NCBI RefSeq assembly: GCF_009498035.1
Contig: NZ_CP034550.1
Span: 10,354,001-10,418,000 of the forward strand
Origin: Saccharothrix syringae
GTDB lineage: Bacteria; Actinomycetota; Actinomycetes; Mycobacteriales; Pseudonocardiaceae
Reading direction: 5' to 3'
DNA: 64,000 nt
Position 1 is the stretch's first letter, and each line of letters starts with the position of its first letter. A program made the position numbers and the translations under genes. Positions 46,659 to 59,675 of this stretch are shown here, piece after piece. The notes under the pieces were generated by a model. It searched no databases and had not been told where the DNA came from. It saw only the letters and a program-made list of their open reading frames with translations.

Positions 46659-46973
46659 TCAGACGTCCTTCCCGTTGCGACGGGAAATGCGCACCCGCTT
46701 GCCCTCGTCGTTCGTCCGGTAACCAACGCGGGTCGGCTTGCCGTCCGAGTCGACCACCATCACGTTGGACACGTGGATGGGGGCCTCCTGGGTCACGATG
46801 CCGCCCGACTGCGCGCCGCGCTGGGTCTGCGTGATCCGGGTGTGCTTCTTGATCCGGTTGACGCCCTCGACCAGGACGCGGTTCTGCGCCGGGTAAGCCT
46901 GGATGACCTTGCCCCGGGCACCCTTGTCCTTGCCGGCGATGACCACGACGGTGTCGCCCTTCTTCACCTTCAT
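46659..46973 (-). CDS. rplX: 50S ribosomal protein L24
   Basis: 104 residues with a KOW motif near the N-terminus ([25 protein letters not shown]). L24 starts 50S assembly and lies at the exit tunnel. One base separates it from rplE. Confidence 0.97.
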   Translation of the reverse strand: MKVKKGDTVVVIAGKDKGARGKVIQAYPAQNRVLVEGVNRIKKHTRITQTQRGAQSGGIVTQEAPIHVSNVMVVDSDGKPTRVGYRTNDEGKRVRISRRNGKDV

Positions 46974-46975
46974 GG

Positions 46976-47344
46976 CTAGAGCACCTCCGGCGCCAACGAG
47001 ATGATCTTCATGAACTTCTTGTCGCGCAGCTCGCGGCCGACCGGGCCGAAGATGCGGGTGCCGCGCGGCTCGTTGTCGTTCTTGATCAGCACCGCGGCGT
47101 TCTCGTCGAACCGGATGTAAGAGCCGTCGGGACGGCGCTTCTCCTTGACGGTGCGGACGACGACGGCCTTGACCACGTCACCCTTCTTCACGCCGGCGCC
47201 GGGGATGGCCTGCTTCACCGTGGCGACGATGATGTCCCCGATGCCCGCGTAGCGGCGGCCGGAACCGCCGAGAACACGGATGCAGAGGATCTCCTTCGCA
47301 CCGGTGTTGTCGGCGACGCGCAGCCGCGACTCCTGCTGGATCAC
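46976..47344 (-). CDS. rplN: 50S ribosomal protein L14
   Basis: 122 residues: [38 protein letters not shown]14 forms an inter-subunit bridge. Separated from rplX by 2 bases. The 64-base gap to rpsQ is the normal break in this operon. Confidence 0.97.
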   Translation of the reverse strand: MIQQESRLRVADNTGAKEILCIRVLGGSGRRYAGIGDIIVATVKQAIPGAGVKKGDVVKAVVVRTVKEKRRPDGSYIRFDENAAVLIKNDNEPRGTRIFGPVGRELRDKKFMKIISLAPEVL

Positions 47345-47408
47345 TTACCTTCTCCTGACCATTCCTGGCCCGCCAGATTTCCGACCTGACGGGCTCGGTC
47401 TGATTGGC

Positions 47409-47693
47409 TTACTTGGCCTTCTCGAGGATCTCGACCAGGCGCCAGCGCTTGGTCGCCGAGAGCGGCCGGGTCTCCATCAGCAGGACGCGGTCGCCGATGC
47501 CGGCGCTGTTCTGCTCGTCGTGCGCCTTCACCTTGGTGGTGGAGCGCATGACCTTGGAGTAGCGGCGGTGCTTCTTGCGGTCCTCGACCGCCACCACGAT
47601 CGTCTTGTCCATCTTGTCGGACACGACGTAGCCCTCGCGGACCTTGCGGTAGTTGCGGCCCTCGGTCTCGGTCACTTCGTTGTTCTCGCTCAT
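47409..47693 (-). CDS. rpsQ: 30S ribosomal protein S17
   Basis: 94 residues, OB fold: [35 protein letters not shown]. Its start overlaps the rpmC stop by 4 bases. Confidence 0.97.
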   Translation of the reverse strand: MSENNEVTETEGRNYRKVREGYVVSDKMDKTIVVAVEDRKKHRRYSKVMRSTTKVKAHDEQNSAGIGDRVLLMETRPLSATKRWRLVEILEKAK

Positions 47694-47938
47694 GCCGCAC
47701 CCTCACCAGTGGAAACCGCGTCGGGGGAGGCCGAGAGGCCCAGCTCCCGCTCCCGCATCACGGTGTAGATCCGGGCGATCTCGTGCCGGACCGTGCGCAG
47801 GCGGCGGTTGTTGTCGAGCTGCCCGGTGGCCATCTGGAAGCGGAGGTTGAACAGCTCCTCCTTCGCCTCCCTCAGGCGCAGCACGAGCTCTTCCTCGGTG
47901 AGCTCACGCAGCTCGGAAGCGGTGGTACCCGCTGCCAT
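47690..47938 (-). CDS. rpmC: 50S ribosomal protein L29
   Basis: 82 residues: [42 protein letters not shown], a helical hairpin at the exit tunnel. A short acidic/Ser-rich tail follows. Overlaps both neighbours by 1-4 bases. Confidence 0.97.
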   Translation of the reverse strand: MAAGTTASELRELTEEELVLRLREAKEELFNLRFQMATGQLDNNRRLRTVRHEIARIYTVMRERELGLSASPDAVSTGEGAA

Positions 47939-48357
47939 CAGAACTCACCACCCTCACGCGTGACGATGCGGCACTTCATCGGGAGCTTGTGGATCGCGCG
48001 GCGGAGCGCCTCGCGGGCCACGGCCTCGTTCGGGAAGCTCATCTCGAAGAGCACCCGACCCGGCTTGATGTTGGCCACCCACCACTCCGGGGAGCCCTTG
48101 CCGGAACCCATGCGGGTCTCGGCGGGCTTCTTGGTCAGCGGGCGGTCCGGGAAGATGTTGATCCAGACCTTGCCACCGCGGCGGATGTGCCGGGTGATGG
48201 CGATACGAGCCGACTCGATCTGCCGGTTGGTCACGTAGGCGGGCTCCAGGGCCTGGATGCCGTACTCGCCGAAGGTGACCCTCGTGCCGCCCTTGGCAGC
48301 ACCGGACCGGCCGGGGTGGTGCTGCTTGCGGTGCTTGAGCCTGCGTGGGATGAGCAC
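47938..48357 (-). CDS. rplP: 50S ribosomal protein L16
   Basis: 139 residues: [38 protein letters not shown]16 positions the A-site tRNA arm and completes 50S assembly. Coupled to rpmC; three bases from rpsC. Confidence 0.97.
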   Translation of the reverse strand: MLIPRRLKHRKQHHPGRSGAAKGGTRVTFGEYGIQALEPAYVTNRQIESARIAITRHIRRGGKVWINIFPDRPLTKKPAETRMGSGKGSPEWWVANIKPGRVLFEMSFPNEAVAREALRRAIHKLPMKCRIVTREGGEF

Positions 48358-48360
48358 TAC

Positions 48361-49202
<842 letters not shown>

Positions 49203-49203
<1 letters not shown>

Positions 49204-49601
49204 TACCGGTTCCCCTTCGCGCTGGTCTTCTTGGGACGGCTCTCCACCTCGACGGTGATGTGGCTCGTCCGCTTGCGGATCCGGTAGGCGCGGCCCTGGG
49301 CGCGCGGGCGGAACCGCTTGAGGGTCGGACCCTCGTCCACGTAGACCTTGGACACCCACAGGGTGTCGGGGTCGAGGGACAGGTTGTTCTCGGCGTTGGC
49401 CACGGCGCTCGCGAGCACCTTGCGGACCGGCTCAGATGCAGCCTGCGGCGCGAACTGGAGCACGGCCAGGGCCTCGCTGGCGCTACGACCCCTGATGAGC
49501 TCGACGACGCGGCGCACCTTCATGGGCGTGTCGCGGACGTAGCGAGCCCGAGCCACGGCGCGCGGGTACTCCGGCGCTTCGGCTTCGTTGCGGGCGTTCA
49601 T
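49203..49601 (-). CDS. rplV: 50S ribosomal protein L22
   Basis: 132 residues: [34 protein letters not shown] and the loop reaching the exit tunnel ([24 protein letters not shown]), where macrolide-resistance changes occur. No insertion or deletion is visible there. Confidence 0.97.
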
Positions 49602-49638
49602 CGCTGCTTCCCCTTGCTCTGTTTCCTAGTTCGTCGCC

Positions 49639-49920
49639 TTAGCGGCGGCGCGACTTCCGGTCGTCCTTGATGTGGCCCTTGAACGTGCGGGTCGGCGCGA
49701 ACTCGCCGAGCTTGTGCCCGACCATCGCCTCCGTCACGAACACCGGGACGTGCTTGCGGCCGTCGTGGACCGCGATCGTGTGGCCCAGCATGTCGGGGAT
49801 GATCGTCGACCGGCGGGACCAGGTCTTGATCACGGTCTTCTTGCCCGACTCGTTGAGGACGTCCACCTTCTTGAGCAGGTGGTCGTCCACGAAGGGGCCC
49901 TTCTTCAGGCTACGCGGCAT
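49639..49920 (-). CDS. rpsS: 30S ribosomal protein S19
   Basis: 93 residues: [45 protein letters not shown]19 pairs with S13 in the 30S head. Confidence 0.97.
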   Translation of the reverse strand: MPRSLKKGPFVDDHLLKKVDVLNESGKKTVIKTWSRRSTIIPDMLGHTIAVHDGRKHVPVFVTEAMVGHKLGEFAPTRTFKGHIKDDRKSRRR

Positions 49921-49938
49921 CCTTCACTCCCTCCCTGC

Positions 49939-50772
49939 TCAGCGCTTCTTACCGGTGCGACGACGCCGGACGATGAGCTTGTCGCTTGCCTTGCGGCGGC
50001 GGGTGCGGCCTTCGGGCTTGCCCGCGGGGTTCACCGGGTGGCGACCACCGGAGGTCTTGCCCTCACCACCACCGTGGGGGTGGTCGACCGGGTTCATGGC
50101 GACACCGCGGACGGTGGGCTTCTTGCCCTTCCACCGCATGCGGCCGGCCTTGCCCCAGTTGATGTTCTGGTGCTCGGCGTTGCCGACCTCGCCGACCGTG
50201 GCGCGGCAGCGGACGTCCACGTTGCGGATCTCGCCCGAGGGCATCCGCAGCTGGGCGTACGGGCCGTCCTTGGCGACGAGCTGCACGCTGGCACCGGCCG
50301 AGCGGGCGATCTTGGCGCCGCCGCCGGGGCGGAGCTCGATCGCGTGGACAACGGTGCCGACGGGGATGTTGCGCAGCGGCAGGTTGTTGCCCGGCTTGAT
50401 GTCGGCCTTGGGGCCGTTCTCCACGACGTCGCCCTGCTGGAGCTTCGACGGGGCGATGATGTAGCGCTTCTCGCCGTCGACGTAGTGCAGCAGCGCGATG
50501 CGCGCGGTGCGGTTCGGGTCGTACTCGATGTGCGCGACCTTGGCCGGCACGCCGTCCTTGTCGGTGCGGCGGAAGTCGATCAGGCGGTAGGCCCGCTTGT
50601 GGCCGCCGCCCTTGTGGCGCGTGGTGATCTTGCCCGACGCGTTGCGGCCACCGCGGCCGTGCAGCGGGACGATCAGCGACTTCTCCGGCGTCGACCGAGT
50701 GATCTCGGCGAAGTCGGAGACGCTCGCACCGCGACGACCGGGGGTCGTCGGCTTGTACTTGCGAATGCCCAT
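49939..50772 (-). CDS. rplB: 50S ribosomal protein L2
   Basis: 277 residues. L2 supports the peptidyl transferase centre. The [22 protein letters not shown] segment and the [13 protein letters not shown] motif are present. Confidence 0.97.
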   Translation of the reverse strand: MGIRKYKPTTPGRRGASVSDFAEITRSTPEKSLIVPLHGRGGRNASGKITTRHKGGGHKRAYRLIDFRRTDKDGVPAKVAHIEYDPNRTARIALLHYVDGEKRYIIAPSKLQQGDVVENGPKADIKPGNNLPLRNIPVGTVVHAIELRPGGGAKIARSAGASVQLVAKDGPYAQLRMPSGEIRNVDVRCRATVGEVGNAEHQNINWGKAGRMRWKGKKPTVRGVAMNPVDHPHGGGEGKTSGGRHPVNPAGKPEGRTRRRKASDKLIVRRRRTGKKR

Positions 50773-50794
50773 CTCTACGCAGTCCTCGTCGTCA

Positions 50795-51094
50795 TCAGGC
50801 GGCCGGGCCGCCGAAGATCTCGATCGGCTTGCTCTCGGCGGACAACGTCACGATGGCGCGCTTGGTGTCCTTGCGCTTGCCGAAACCCGTCCGGGTGCGC
50901 TTGCGCTTGCCCTGGCGGTTGATCGTGTTGACGCTGACGACCTTGACGCCGAAGACCTTCTCCACGGCAATCTTGATCTGGGTCTTGTTCGCGCCGGGCG
51001 CCACCAGGAAGGTGTACTTGTTGTCCTCCAGGAGCCCGTAGGACTTCTCGGAGATGACCGGCGCGAGCAGGATGTCCCTGTGGTCGGGGATCAC
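50795..51094 (-). CDS. rplW: 50S ribosomal protein L23
   Basis: 99 residues from the GTG at 51094 ([19 protein letters not shown]), overlapping the rplD stop by 4 bases. L23 is the docking site for trigger factor and SRP at the exit tunnel. Confidence 0.96.
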   Translation of the reverse strand: MIPDHRDILLAPVISEKSYGLLEDNKYTFLVAPGANKTQIKIAVEKVFGVKVVSVNTINRQGKRKRTRTGFGKRKDTKRAIVTLSAESKPIEIFGGPAA

Positions 51095-51777
51095 TTCGCG
51101 GCCTCCTCGTCCACCGCGGTCGCGGTCGCCTCGGCGGAGCCGGTGCCCTGCTGGGCCTTGCTCGCCAGGAAGACGTCGAGCGCGTCCTTGGTGAACACCA
51201 CGTCGTCGTTGACCAGCACGTCGTAGGTGTTCAGCTGGTCGGGGGCGATGATGTGCACGTGCGGCAGGTTCCGCAGGCTGACCCACGAGACGTCGTCGCT
51301 GCGCAGCAGCACGACCAGCACGCGGCGGGCCTGGGTCACCGACTCCAGCACCTTGCGGGCGCCCTTGGTCGACGGGGCGTCGCCCGAGACGAAGCCGCTG
51401 ACCACGTGCACCTGGCCGGCGCGGGCCCGGTCGGAGAGGGCACCGCGCAGGGCGGCGGCCTTCATCTTCTTCGGGGTCCGCTGGCTGTAGTCGCGCGGCT
51501 GCGGGCCGTGGACGGTGCCACCGCCGGCGAACTGCGGCGCGCGGGTCGAGCCCTGGCGGGCGCGGCCGGTGCCCTTCTGCCGGTACGGCTTCTTGCCGCC
51601 ACCGGAGACGTCGCCGCGGGTCTTGGTGGCGTGCGTGCCCTGGCGGGCCGCGGCCAGCTGGGCCACGACGACCTGGTGCAGCAGGGCCACGTTCGCCTGC
51701 GCGTCGAAGATCGCGGAGGGCAGCTCGACGGAGCCGTCGGCCTTGCCGTCCGGGGTGCGGATCTCAACGGAAGTCAT
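51091..51777 (-). CDS. rplD: 50S ribosomal protein L4
   Basis: 228 residues from the ATG at 51777 ([20 protein letters not shown]). The tunnel loop ([33 protein letters not shown]) is intact. A short Ala/Thr/Glu tail follows. Two bases after rplC. Confidence 0.97.
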   Translation of the reverse strand: MTSVEIRTPDGKADGSVELPSAIFDAQANVALLHQVVVAQLAAARQGTHATKTRGDVSGGGKKPYRQKGTGRARQGSTRAPQFAGGGTVHGPQPRDYSQRTPKKMKAAALRGALSDRARAGQVHVVSGFVSGDAPSTKGARKVLESVTQARRVLVVLLRSDDVSWVSLRNLPHVHIIAPDQLNTYDVLVNDDVVFTKDALDVFLASKAQQGTGSAEATATAVDEEAAK

Positions 51778-51779
51778 GA

Positions 51780-52430
51780 TCAGGCACCACCCTTCGCAGC
51801 GGTCTTGATGAACACGGTGCCGCCCTTGGGACCGGGGACCGCGCCCTTGATGAGCAGCAGGCCGGACTCGGCGTCGACCTTGTGCACCTTGAGGTTCTGC
51901 GTGGTCACGCGCACGTTGCCCATGCGGCCCGCCATGCGCAGGCCCTTGAACACGCGGCCGGGCGTGGCGCACCCGCCGATGGAACCGGGCGAGCGGTGCT
52001 TGCGCTGGGTGCCGTGGCTGGCGCCGAGGCCGCGGAAGCCGTGGCGCTTCATGACACCCGCGGTGCCCTTGCCCTTGCTGGTGCCGACCACGTCGACCAC
52101 CGCGCCGGCCTCGAACACCTCTGCGGTGATCTCCTGGCCGACCGTGTACTCGGACGCGTCCGTGGTGCGCAGCTCCGCCAGCTGGCGGCGAGGCGTCACA
52201 CCGGCCTTGGCGTAGTGGCCCGCGACGGGCTTGTTCACCTTGCGCGGGTCGATCGCGCCGAAGGCCAGCTGCACGGCCGAGTAGCCGTCGTTCTCCTGGG
52301 TCCGAACCTGGGTGACCACGTTCGGCTCGGCCTTGACGACGGTCACCGGGACGACCCGGTTGTTCTCGTCGAAGACCTGAGTCATGCCGAGCTTGGTGCC
52401 CAGGAGGCCCTTAACCTGCCTGTCAGACAT
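51780..52430 (-). CDS. rplC: 50S ribosomal protein L3
   Basis: 216 residues from the ATG at 52430 ([24 protein letters not shown]). Landmarks: [12 protein letters not shown] and the long loop ([25 protein letters not shown]) that reaches the peptidyl transferase centre. Confidence 0.97.
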   Translation of the reverse strand: MSDRQVKGLLGTKLGMTQVFDENNRVVPVTVVKAEPNVVTQVRTQENDGYSAVQLAFGAIDPRKVNKPVAGHYAKAGVTPRRQLAELRTTDASEYTVGQEITAEVFEAGAVVDVVGTSKGKGTAGVMKRHGFRGLGASHGTQRKHRSPGSIGGCATPGRVFKGLRMAGRMGNVRVTTQNLKVHKVDAESGLLLIKGAVPGPKGGTVFIKTAAKGGA

Positions 52431-52482
52431 GAGTCTCTTTGCTCTCCGCCCCAAAAGGGATCAACACTGCCGCGTCCAACGC

Positions 52483-52788
52483 TTACTGGATGTTGACGTC
52501 GACGCTCGCCGGCAGGTCGATGCGCATGAGCGCGTCCACCGTCTTCGGCGTCGGGTCGAGGATGTCGATCAGACGCTTGTGCGTGCGCATCTCGAAGTGC
52601 TCGCGCGAGTCCTTGTACTTGTGCGGCGAGCGGATGACGCAGTAAACGTTCTTCTCAGTGGGCAGCGGCACAGGCCCGACGACCCGAGCGCCGGTGCGCG
52701 TCACGGTCTCGACGATCTTGCGCGCGGACGCGTCGATCGCCTCGTGGTCGTAGGCCTTGAGCCGGATGCGGATCTTCTGTCCCGCCAT
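52483..52788 (-). CDS. rpsJ: 30S ribosomal protein S10
   Basis: 101 residues: [46 protein letters not shown]. First gene of the S10 operon; S10 also works in NusB antitermination. Its leader (52789 onward) contains a small palindrome. Confidence 0.97.
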   Translation of the reverse strand: MAGQKIRIRLKAYDHEAIDASARKIVETVTRTGARVVGPVPLPTEKNVYCVIRSPHKYKDSREHFEMRTHKRLIDILDPTPKTVDALMRIDLPASVDVNIQ

Positions 52789-53117
52789 GATGGCTTGCCG
52801 TTCCTCTGCTTCTAGTACCGCCGCGGTGCGGGCACCTTTCGCGAGGTCGCGGGACCTCCGGCGCGCTCCGCCCCCTATTCAGGACTGACACCGAGCGGTG
52901 TCACGGTGCCCGGTCCACGCGGTCGGGCGTGTCGCCCGTCCGGCCAGGGACCGGTCCCACTGATGCAACCTGTGGGATTTTGTCTTGCCCGATCAAACCC
53001 CGCTCGTGACGGGGCGGCCGAGTCCAGAACTCGAACCGGCCGCCCCGACGAGCAACCCGTCAATAGTTGCACACCGGGGTGCGCAAGCCAAATCCGGGGG
53101 TGAGTTGTAGAGCTAGA
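52789..53117. other. Gap between tuf and rpsJ
   Basis: 329 bases without a gene. It contains a TGACACC/GGTGTCA palindrome (52886-52903) in the rpsJ leader and an 11-bp hairpin (53010-53047) closer to tuf. A promoter for the S10 operon is expected here, but no convincing -35/-10 pair was found. Confidence 0.5.
53010..53047 (-). terminator. Probable terminator after tuf
   Basis: CGGGGCGGCCG (53010-53020) pairs with CGGCCGCCCCG (53037-53047) around a 16-base loop, 70 bases beyond the tuf stop. No T-tract. Confidence 0.6.
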
Positions 53118-54311
53118 TCACTTGATGATCTTGGTGACCGAGCCCGCGCCGACGGTCCGGCCACCCTCGCGGATGGCGAACCGCAGACCCTCGTCCATGG
53201 CGATCGGCTGGATCAGCTTCACGGACATGGAGGTGGTGTCGCCCGGCATGACCATCTCGGTGCCCTCGGGGAGGGTCACGACGCCGGTCACGTCGGTGGT
53301 GCGGAAGTAGAACTGCGGGCGGTAGTTGTTGAAGAACGGCGTGTGGCGGCCGCCCTCGTCCTTGGACAGGATGTAGACCTGCGCCTCGAACTCGGTGTGC
53401 GGGGTGGTGGTGCCCGGCTTCACGATCACCATGCCGCGCTCCACCTCCTCGCGCTTGATGCCGCGCAGCAGGAGGGCGGCGTTGTCGCCGGCCTGGCCCT
53501 GGTCGAGGAACTTCTTGAACATCTCGATCGAGGTCACAGTCGTCTTGCGCGACTGCTCCTTGATGCCGACGATCTCGACTTCCTCGTTCACGTTGATCAC
53601 ACCGCGCTCGATGCGACCGGTGACCACGGTGCCGCGGCCGGTGATGGTGAACACGTCCTCGACCGGCATCAGGAACGGCCGGTCGACCTCGCGCTCCGGC
53701 TCCGGGATGTTCTCGTCGACCGCGTCCATCAGGCCGATGAGCTTCTCGCCCCACTCGGCGTCGCCCTCCAGCGCCTTCAGCGCGGAGACGCGGACCACCG
53801 GCAGGTCGTCACCCGGGAACTCGTACTCGGAGAGCAGCTCGCGGACCTCGAGCTCGACGAGCTCCAGGATCTCCTCGTCGTCCACCATGTCGGCCTTGTT
53901 CAGGGCCACCACGATGTAGGGCACACCGACCTGGCGGGCCAGCAGGACGTGCTCCTTGGTCTGCGGCATCGGGCCGTCGGTCGCCGCGACCACCAGGATG
54001 GCGCCGTCCATCTGCGCCGCACCGGTGATCATGTTCTTGATGTAGTCGGCGTGACCCGGGCAGTCGACGTGCGCGTAGTGGCGCTTGTCGGTCTGGTACT
54101 CGATGTGCGCGATCGAGATGGTGATGCCGCGCTGCTTCTCCTCCGGCGCCTTGTCGATCTGGTCGAACGGCGTGAAGGGGTTGAGGTCCGGGTACTTGTC
54201 GTGCAGGACCTTGGAGATCGCCGCGGTCAGCGTCGTCTTGCCGTGGTCGATGTGACCGATGGTGCCGATGTTGACGTGCGGCTTCGTCCGCTCGAACTTC
54301 GCCTTCGCCAC
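53118..54311 (-). CDS. tuf: Elongation factor Tu
   Basis: 397 residues. G-domain motifs: GHIDHGKT (G1), DCPGHAD (G3), NKAD (G4). Delivers aminoacyl-tRNA. Landmarks for domain 2/3: [15 protein letters not shown] and the RTTDVTG segment. Last gene of the str operon; the usual single copy here. Confidence 0.97.
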   Translation of the reverse strand: MAKAKFERTKPHVNIGTIGHIDHGKTTLTAAISKVLHDKYPDLNPFTPFDQIDKAPEEKQRGITISIAHIEYQTDKRHYAHVDCPGHADYIKNMITGAAQMDGAILVVAATDGPMPQTKEHVLLARQVGVPYIVVALNKADMVDDEEILELVELEVRELLSEYEFPGDDLPVVRVSALKALEGDAEWGEKLIGLMDAVDENIPEPEREVDRPFLMPVEDVFTITGRGTVVTGRIERGVINVNEEVEIVGIKEQSRKTTVTSIEMFKKFLDQGQAGDNAALLLRGIKREEVERGMVIVKPGTTTPHTEFEAQVYILSKDEGGRHTPFFNNYRPQFYFRTTDVTGVVTLPEGTEMVMPGDTTSMSVKLIQPIAMDEGLRFAIREGGRTVGAGSVTKIIK

Positions 54312-54341
54312 TGGATTGTCCTCCTGGACTTCTGTTGCTGT

Positions 54342-54376
54342 GCCCGGCGGGTGGATGTGGTGTCCACCCGCCGGGC
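54342..54376 (-). terminator. Hairpin between fusA and tuf
   Basis: A perfect 14-bp stem (54342-54355 with 54363-54376), 7-base loop, in the 143-base gap. It may part-terminate fusA transcription, leaving tuf to read-through or to a promoter of its own. Confidence 0.7.
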
Positions 54377-54454
54377 GTCACGTCAGGGTTGTGCGGACCC
54401 CAGGGACTAGCACCCCCGGAGAGCCCGCGTGGTGCTGCGGTGCTCCGGTTGGGG

Positions 54455-56557
<2,103 letters not shown>

Positions 56558-56611
56558 GGGTGTTTCCCCTGTCTTGAGCTCGCTGGTGGCAGGCTCACTA
56601 GGGCCGGGAGG

Positions 56612-56648
56612 CGCCAGGCGGGGTTCCTCGGGGTCCCCCCGCCTGGCG
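56612..56648 (-). terminator. Hairpin between rpsG and fusA
   Basis: CGCCAGGCGGGG (56612-56623) pairs with CCCCGCCTGGCG (56637-56648), 13-base loop, a few bases past the rpsG stop. Since fusA is normally in the same operon, this may be an attenuator or a processing site. Confidence 0.55.
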
Positions 56649-56653
56649 GCACG

Positions 56654-57124
56654 TCACCAGCGGTAGTGGGCGAAGGCCTTGTTGGACTCGGCCATCTTGT
56701 GGGTGTCCTCGCGGCGCTTGACGCTCGCGCCCAGGCCGTTGCTCGCGTCGAGCAGCTCGTTCATCAGGCGCTCGACCATGGTCTTCTCGCGGCGCTGCCG
56801 GGAGAAGCTGATCAGCCAGCGCAGCGCCAGCGTGGTCGCGCGGCCCGGCTTGACCTCGACGGGCACCTGGTAGGTGGCGCCACCGACGCGGCGGGACTTG
56901 ACCTCCAGCGCGGGCTTGACGTTGTCCAGGGCGCGCTTGAGCGTCACGACGGGGTCGGTGCCGGTCTTGTCGCGGGCACCTTCGAGGGCGCCGTACACGA
57001 TCCGCTCGGCCACGGAGCGCTTGCCGTCGACCAGCACCTTGTTGATGAGCTGGGTCACCAGCGGAGAGCTGTAGACCGGGTCGGAGATCAGCGGCCGCTT
57101 CGGGGCCGGTCCCTTGCGGGGCAT
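56654..57124 (-). CDS. rpsG: 30S ribosomal protein S7
   Basis: 156 residues: [45 protein letters not shown]7 starts assembly of the 30S head. Coupled to rpsL (TGATG overlap). Confidence 0.97.
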   Translation of the reverse strand: MPRKGPAPKRPLISDPVYSSPLVTQLINKVLVDGKRSVAERIVYGALEGARDKTGTDPVVTLKRALDNVKPALEVKSRRVGGATYQVPVEVKPGRATTLALRWLISFSRQRREKTMVERLMNELLDASNGLGASVKRREDTHKMAESNKAFAHYRW

Positions 57125-57498
57125 CAGCTCTTCTCCTTCTTCGCGCCGTAGCGGCTGCGAGCCTGCTTGCGGTTCTTCACGCCCTGCGTGTCCAGGGACC
57201 CGCGGATGATCTTGTAACGGACGCCGGGGAGGTCCTTAACGCGGCCACCGCGGACGAGCACCATCGAGTGCTCCTGGAGGTTGTGCCCCTCGCCCGGGAT
57301 GTAGGCCGTGACCTCGATGCCGCTCGTCAGCTTCACGCGAGCGACCTTGCGCAGCGCCGAGTTCGGCTTCTTGGGCGTGGTGGTGTAGACGCGGGTGCAC
57401 ACACCGCGCCGCTGCGGGCTGCCCTTGAGCGCCGCGGTCTTCTGCTTGGCGACCTTGTCCTGCCGGCCCTTCCGGACCAGCTGCTGGATCGTTGGCAT
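57124..57498 (-). CDS. rpsL: 30S ribosomal protein S12
   Basis: 124 residues from the ATG at 57498 ([15 protein letters not shown]). Decoding-centre lysines are wild type ([10 protein letters not shown] around Lys43; GRVKDLPG around Lys88), so no classic streptomycin-resistance change. First gene of the str operon, about 250 bases downstream of a strong promoter. Confidence 0.98.
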   Translation of the reverse strand: MPTIQQLVRKGRQDKVAKQKTAALKGSPQRRGVCTRVYTTTPKKPNSALRKVARVKLTSGIEVTAYIPGEGHNLQEHSMVLVRGGRVKDLPGVRYKIIRGSLDTQGVKNRKQARSRYGAKKEKS

Positions 57499-57935
57499 AC
57501 GCCGGCTGCTTCTTCCGTTCGCGTGCTCGTCGCGTGGACGGCGAGCTCTGTTTACTTGGTCCCTCTCTGCACCCGAGGTCGGGCGTGTCGCCGCCTTCGG
57601 CCGGGGCCGGGGCACGTCACGCGACTCCTCAGGTCCGCAGGCGACATCCCAGGATGCCCCTACGCGTGGAGGTCACCGCGGCCGGCTTTCCAGCACCACT
57701 GGCGCGTAGGCACGCGGAGCGGCCCGACATGGGTCGGGCACGAGTAACAAAGATACCCCGCTCGGTTCCCAAGGGTCAAAACGGATGCCGGTTCCCCTTG
57801 ACACCCACGACCCGTTCAACGCCACCCCCCGCCCGCGGGTTCCCGACCGGGCGGTGACGCGGCGCACCCGCCGCAGGTCAGCGGGGTTGCCGTGATCGAC
57901 CAGGCGCACCGGGTGGACCGGGCACACTGGAACGG
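57499..57935. other. Gap between rpsL and the APH-fold gene
   Basis: 437 bases with no gene. It contains the rpsL promoter (57750-57779) and a leader of about 245 bases; the plus-strand gene to the right must have its promoter here too, but I see only a TTGACA (57793-57798) without a clear -10. Confidence 0.6.
57750..57779 (-). promoter_or_regulatory. Promoter of the str operon (rpsL)
   Basis: On the minus strand: -35 TTGACC (57779-57774), 18-base spacer, -10 TATCTT (57755-57750). Its context CCGTTTTGACCCT is the same as at the rplM promoter (3743-3771). Confidence 0.75.
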
Positions 57936-58805
57936 GTGAACTCCGATCTCGTCGCGGGCATGGCGGCGCTGGTGGACCCGGCCGCGGCACCCGAGGTGCT
58001 GGCGGTGCGCGGGGACGTCGTGGTGGTCCGCGTCGGCGACGTGGTGCTCAAGGCGCACGAGCGCGGCACGGACCTCCCCGCGCTGACCGGGCGCCTCCGG
58101 CTGGCGGCCGACCCGCGCCTGGCCGGCCTGCTGCTGGCACCCCGGTCCGCGCCCGCGGTGGTGCTGGGCCGGGTGGTGACGGCGTGGCCGCTGGGCTCCC
58201 CGGTGCCGCAGGGCGAGCCGGAGGACCTGCCGATGGAGGCCGCCGGGCGGATGCTGGCGGAGCTGCACCGGTTCACCGCCGCCGACTTCGCGCCGCCCGT
58301 GCCGGCGGCCGGCGCGTGGCCCCGGATGCGGCGGGCGGTGCGGGACCTGACCCTCGGCACGCCGGCGGCCGCGCTGGTGCGGCGGGCGTTCGCGACGCTG
58401 CCGGAGGTGCCCGCCGGGTCGGTGCTGATCCACGGCGACTGGCACCTGGGCCAGCTCGTCCGGCGCGACGGCGGGTACCGGCTGATCGACGTGGACGACC
58501 TGGGCGCGGGCGACCCGGCCTGGGACCTGGCGCGCCCGGCCGCGCTGCACCTGGCGGGCGTGCTCGACCCGGTGGCGTGGGGCCGGCTGCTCGGGGCCTA
58601 CCACGAGGCCGGCGGGACGGGCGTGCCGCGGGACGACCCGTGGTCGGCGCTGGAGGTGCCGGCGCGGGCGCTGGTCGTCCAGATGGCGGCGCGTGCCCTC
58701 GTCGCTGCGGAGCGCGACGGCGTCGGGCTGAACGGCGCCCAGGAAGCTCTATTGGACGCGTGTGCCCGGATCGTGTCCACGCACGCACCCATGCGACGTG
58801 GCTAA
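57936..58805 (+). CDS. Aminoglycoside-phosphotransferase-fold kinase, substrate unknown
   Basis: 289 residues from a GTG. The APH/choline-kinase catalytic loop is H166-G-D168-W-H-L-G-Q173, with Gln where Asn is usual; the metal-binding segment is IDVDDLGAGDPAWDL (Asp187 or Asp188). The N-lobe is short and Val-rich. The family phosphorylates aminoglycosides, homoserine, macrolides, sugars and more, so resistance cannot be claimed. It is divergent from rpsL. Confidence 0.8.
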   Translation: MNSDLVAGMAALVDPAAAPEVLAVRGDVVVVRVGDVVLKAHERGTDLPALTGRLRLAADPRLAGLLLAPRSAPAVVLGRVVTAWPLGSPVPQGEPEDLPMEAAGRMLAELHRFTAADFAPPVPAAGAWPRMRRAVRDLTLGTPAAALVRRAFATLPEVPAGSVLIHGDWHLGQLVRRDGGYRLIDVDDLGAGDPAWDLARPAALHLAGVLDPVAWGRLLGAYHEAGGTGVPRDDPWSALEVPARALVVQMAARALVAAERDGVGLNGAQEALLDACARIVSTHAPMRRG

Positions 58806-58844
58806 TATCGGGCACATCGCGCAAGGAGCAGGAGGGCTCACACG

Positions 58845-59129
58845 ATGCAGTGCCCCAAGTGTCACGGGAATATGCGCACGTTCGACCGGATGGGCGTGCA
58901 CATCGAGCAGTGCGACGGCTGCCGCGGGGTCTTCCTCGACTACGGCGAGTTGGAGGCCATCACCCGCCTGGAGCAGCAGATGGCGCCCCCGCCCCCGCCT
59001 CCGCCGGTGGCCCCCGCGCCGCAGGTGCACTACGTGCAGCAGCCGCCCCCGCCGGCCTGGGGCTACGGCGGCGGCCACTACGGGCACCGCAAGCACCGCG
59101 GCCTCGGCGGCCTGTTCTTCTCGTCCTGA
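58845..59129 (+). CDS. TFIIB-type zinc-ribbon protein with Pro/Gly/His-rich tail
   Basis: 94 residues. CPKC near the start and CDGCRGVFLDYGELEAI at about 25-40 form a zinc ribbon of the zf-TFIIB (pfam13453) type; the LDxGEL motif is typical. A run of seven prolines and a Gly/His/Tyr/Arg-rich end (GYGGGHYGHRKHRG) follow. Start ATG with AGGAGCAGGAGG upstream. Role unknown. Confidence 0.85.
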   Translation: MQCPKCHGNMRTFDRMGVHIEQCDGCRGVFLDYGELEAITRLEQQMAPPPPPPPVAPAPQVHYVQQPPPPAWGYGGGHYGHRKHRGLGGLFFSS

Positions 59130-59136
59130 CCCGCGC

Positions 59137-59176
59137 GGGGGCGGCGGTTCCCGGTTGTCCCGGAACCGCCGCCCCC
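59137..59176 (+). terminator. Terminator after the zinc-ribbon gene
   Basis: A 15-bp perfect stem (59137-59151 with 59162-59176), 10-base loop. It lies 8 bases past the stop and isolates the next operon. Confidence 0.85.
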
Positions 59177-59181
59177 GGCGG

Positions 59182-59220
59182 TTGTCACTACCGAAAAACC
59201 GGGCAATAATCGGTAGTGAC
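59182..59220 (+). promoter_or_regulatory. Promoter inside an 11-bp inverted repeat (operator)
   Basis: -35 TTGTCA (59182-59187), 17-base spacer, -10 AATAAT (59205-59210). Perfect arms GTCACTACCGA (59184-59194) and TCGGTAGTGAC (59210-59220) overlap the -35 and the start region. This is the layout of an autoregulated toxin-antitoxin promoter. Confidence 0.75.
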
Positions 59221-59234
59221 TGAGGAGGGTCGTG

Positions 59235-59675
59235 ATGACCGTCGCCACCGAGGCAGCCCGCATCCGGGACCTGTTCGAGCAGGTCGCCGAGATCGAAGAG
59301 GTCGCGTCGAGCCTGTCCGAGGACGACGAGCGGCGCCGCAAGCTCAACGGCGTGGTGGCCAAGGCCCTGCGCGGCGCGCCCCCGGTGCGCCCCGTGGTCG
59401 CGGGCGAACTGCTCGCCCTGACCGAGAAGACGGTGAAGGCGTGGGCGCGCGAGGGCGTGCTCGCCATCCACAGCCAGGAGCCCCGGATGCTCCTGGACCC
59501 CACCCGGCTGCACGAGGTGCTGCACGTGGTGTCGGAGCTGCGCCGGGCGGGCCGGACCCGCGGCCTGCTCGACGAGGTGCACCGCAGGCTGAGCGACGCG
59601 GCCCTGCTGGAGCGCGCCGACCTGGCCACCAGCCTCGGGCAGATGAGCCGCGGTGAAGGGCGCGTGGTGCGCTGA
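59235..59675 (+). CDS. DNA-binding antitoxin-like protein
   Basis: 146 residues from the ATG at 59235, 6 bases after GAGGAGG (a GTG one codon earlier is possible). The middle (about residues 55-75) has a helix-turn-helix (VAGELLALTEKTVKAWAREGVL), like MerR/excisionase-type domains. N- and C-terminal thirds are helical and charged. It is probably the autorepressor that binds the inverted repeat just upstream. It is followed without gap by a RelE-like gene. Antitoxin identity is inferred from context. Confidence 0.65.
   Translation: MTVATEAARIRDLFEQVAEIEEVASSLSEDDERRRKLNGVVAKALRGAPPVRPVVAGELLALTEKTVKAWAREGVLAIHSQEPRMLLDPTRLHEVLHVVSELRRAGRTRGLLDEVHRRLSDAALLERADLATSLGQMSRGEGRVVR

Noticed and set aside
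57124..57498. Streptomycin-resistance mutation in rpsL
   Set aside because: Lys43 and Lys88 are wild type.
57936..58805. Aminoglycoside resistance gene
   Set aside because: Only the general kinase fold is visible, with Gln in place of the usual Asn in the catalytic loop; the family has many substrates.
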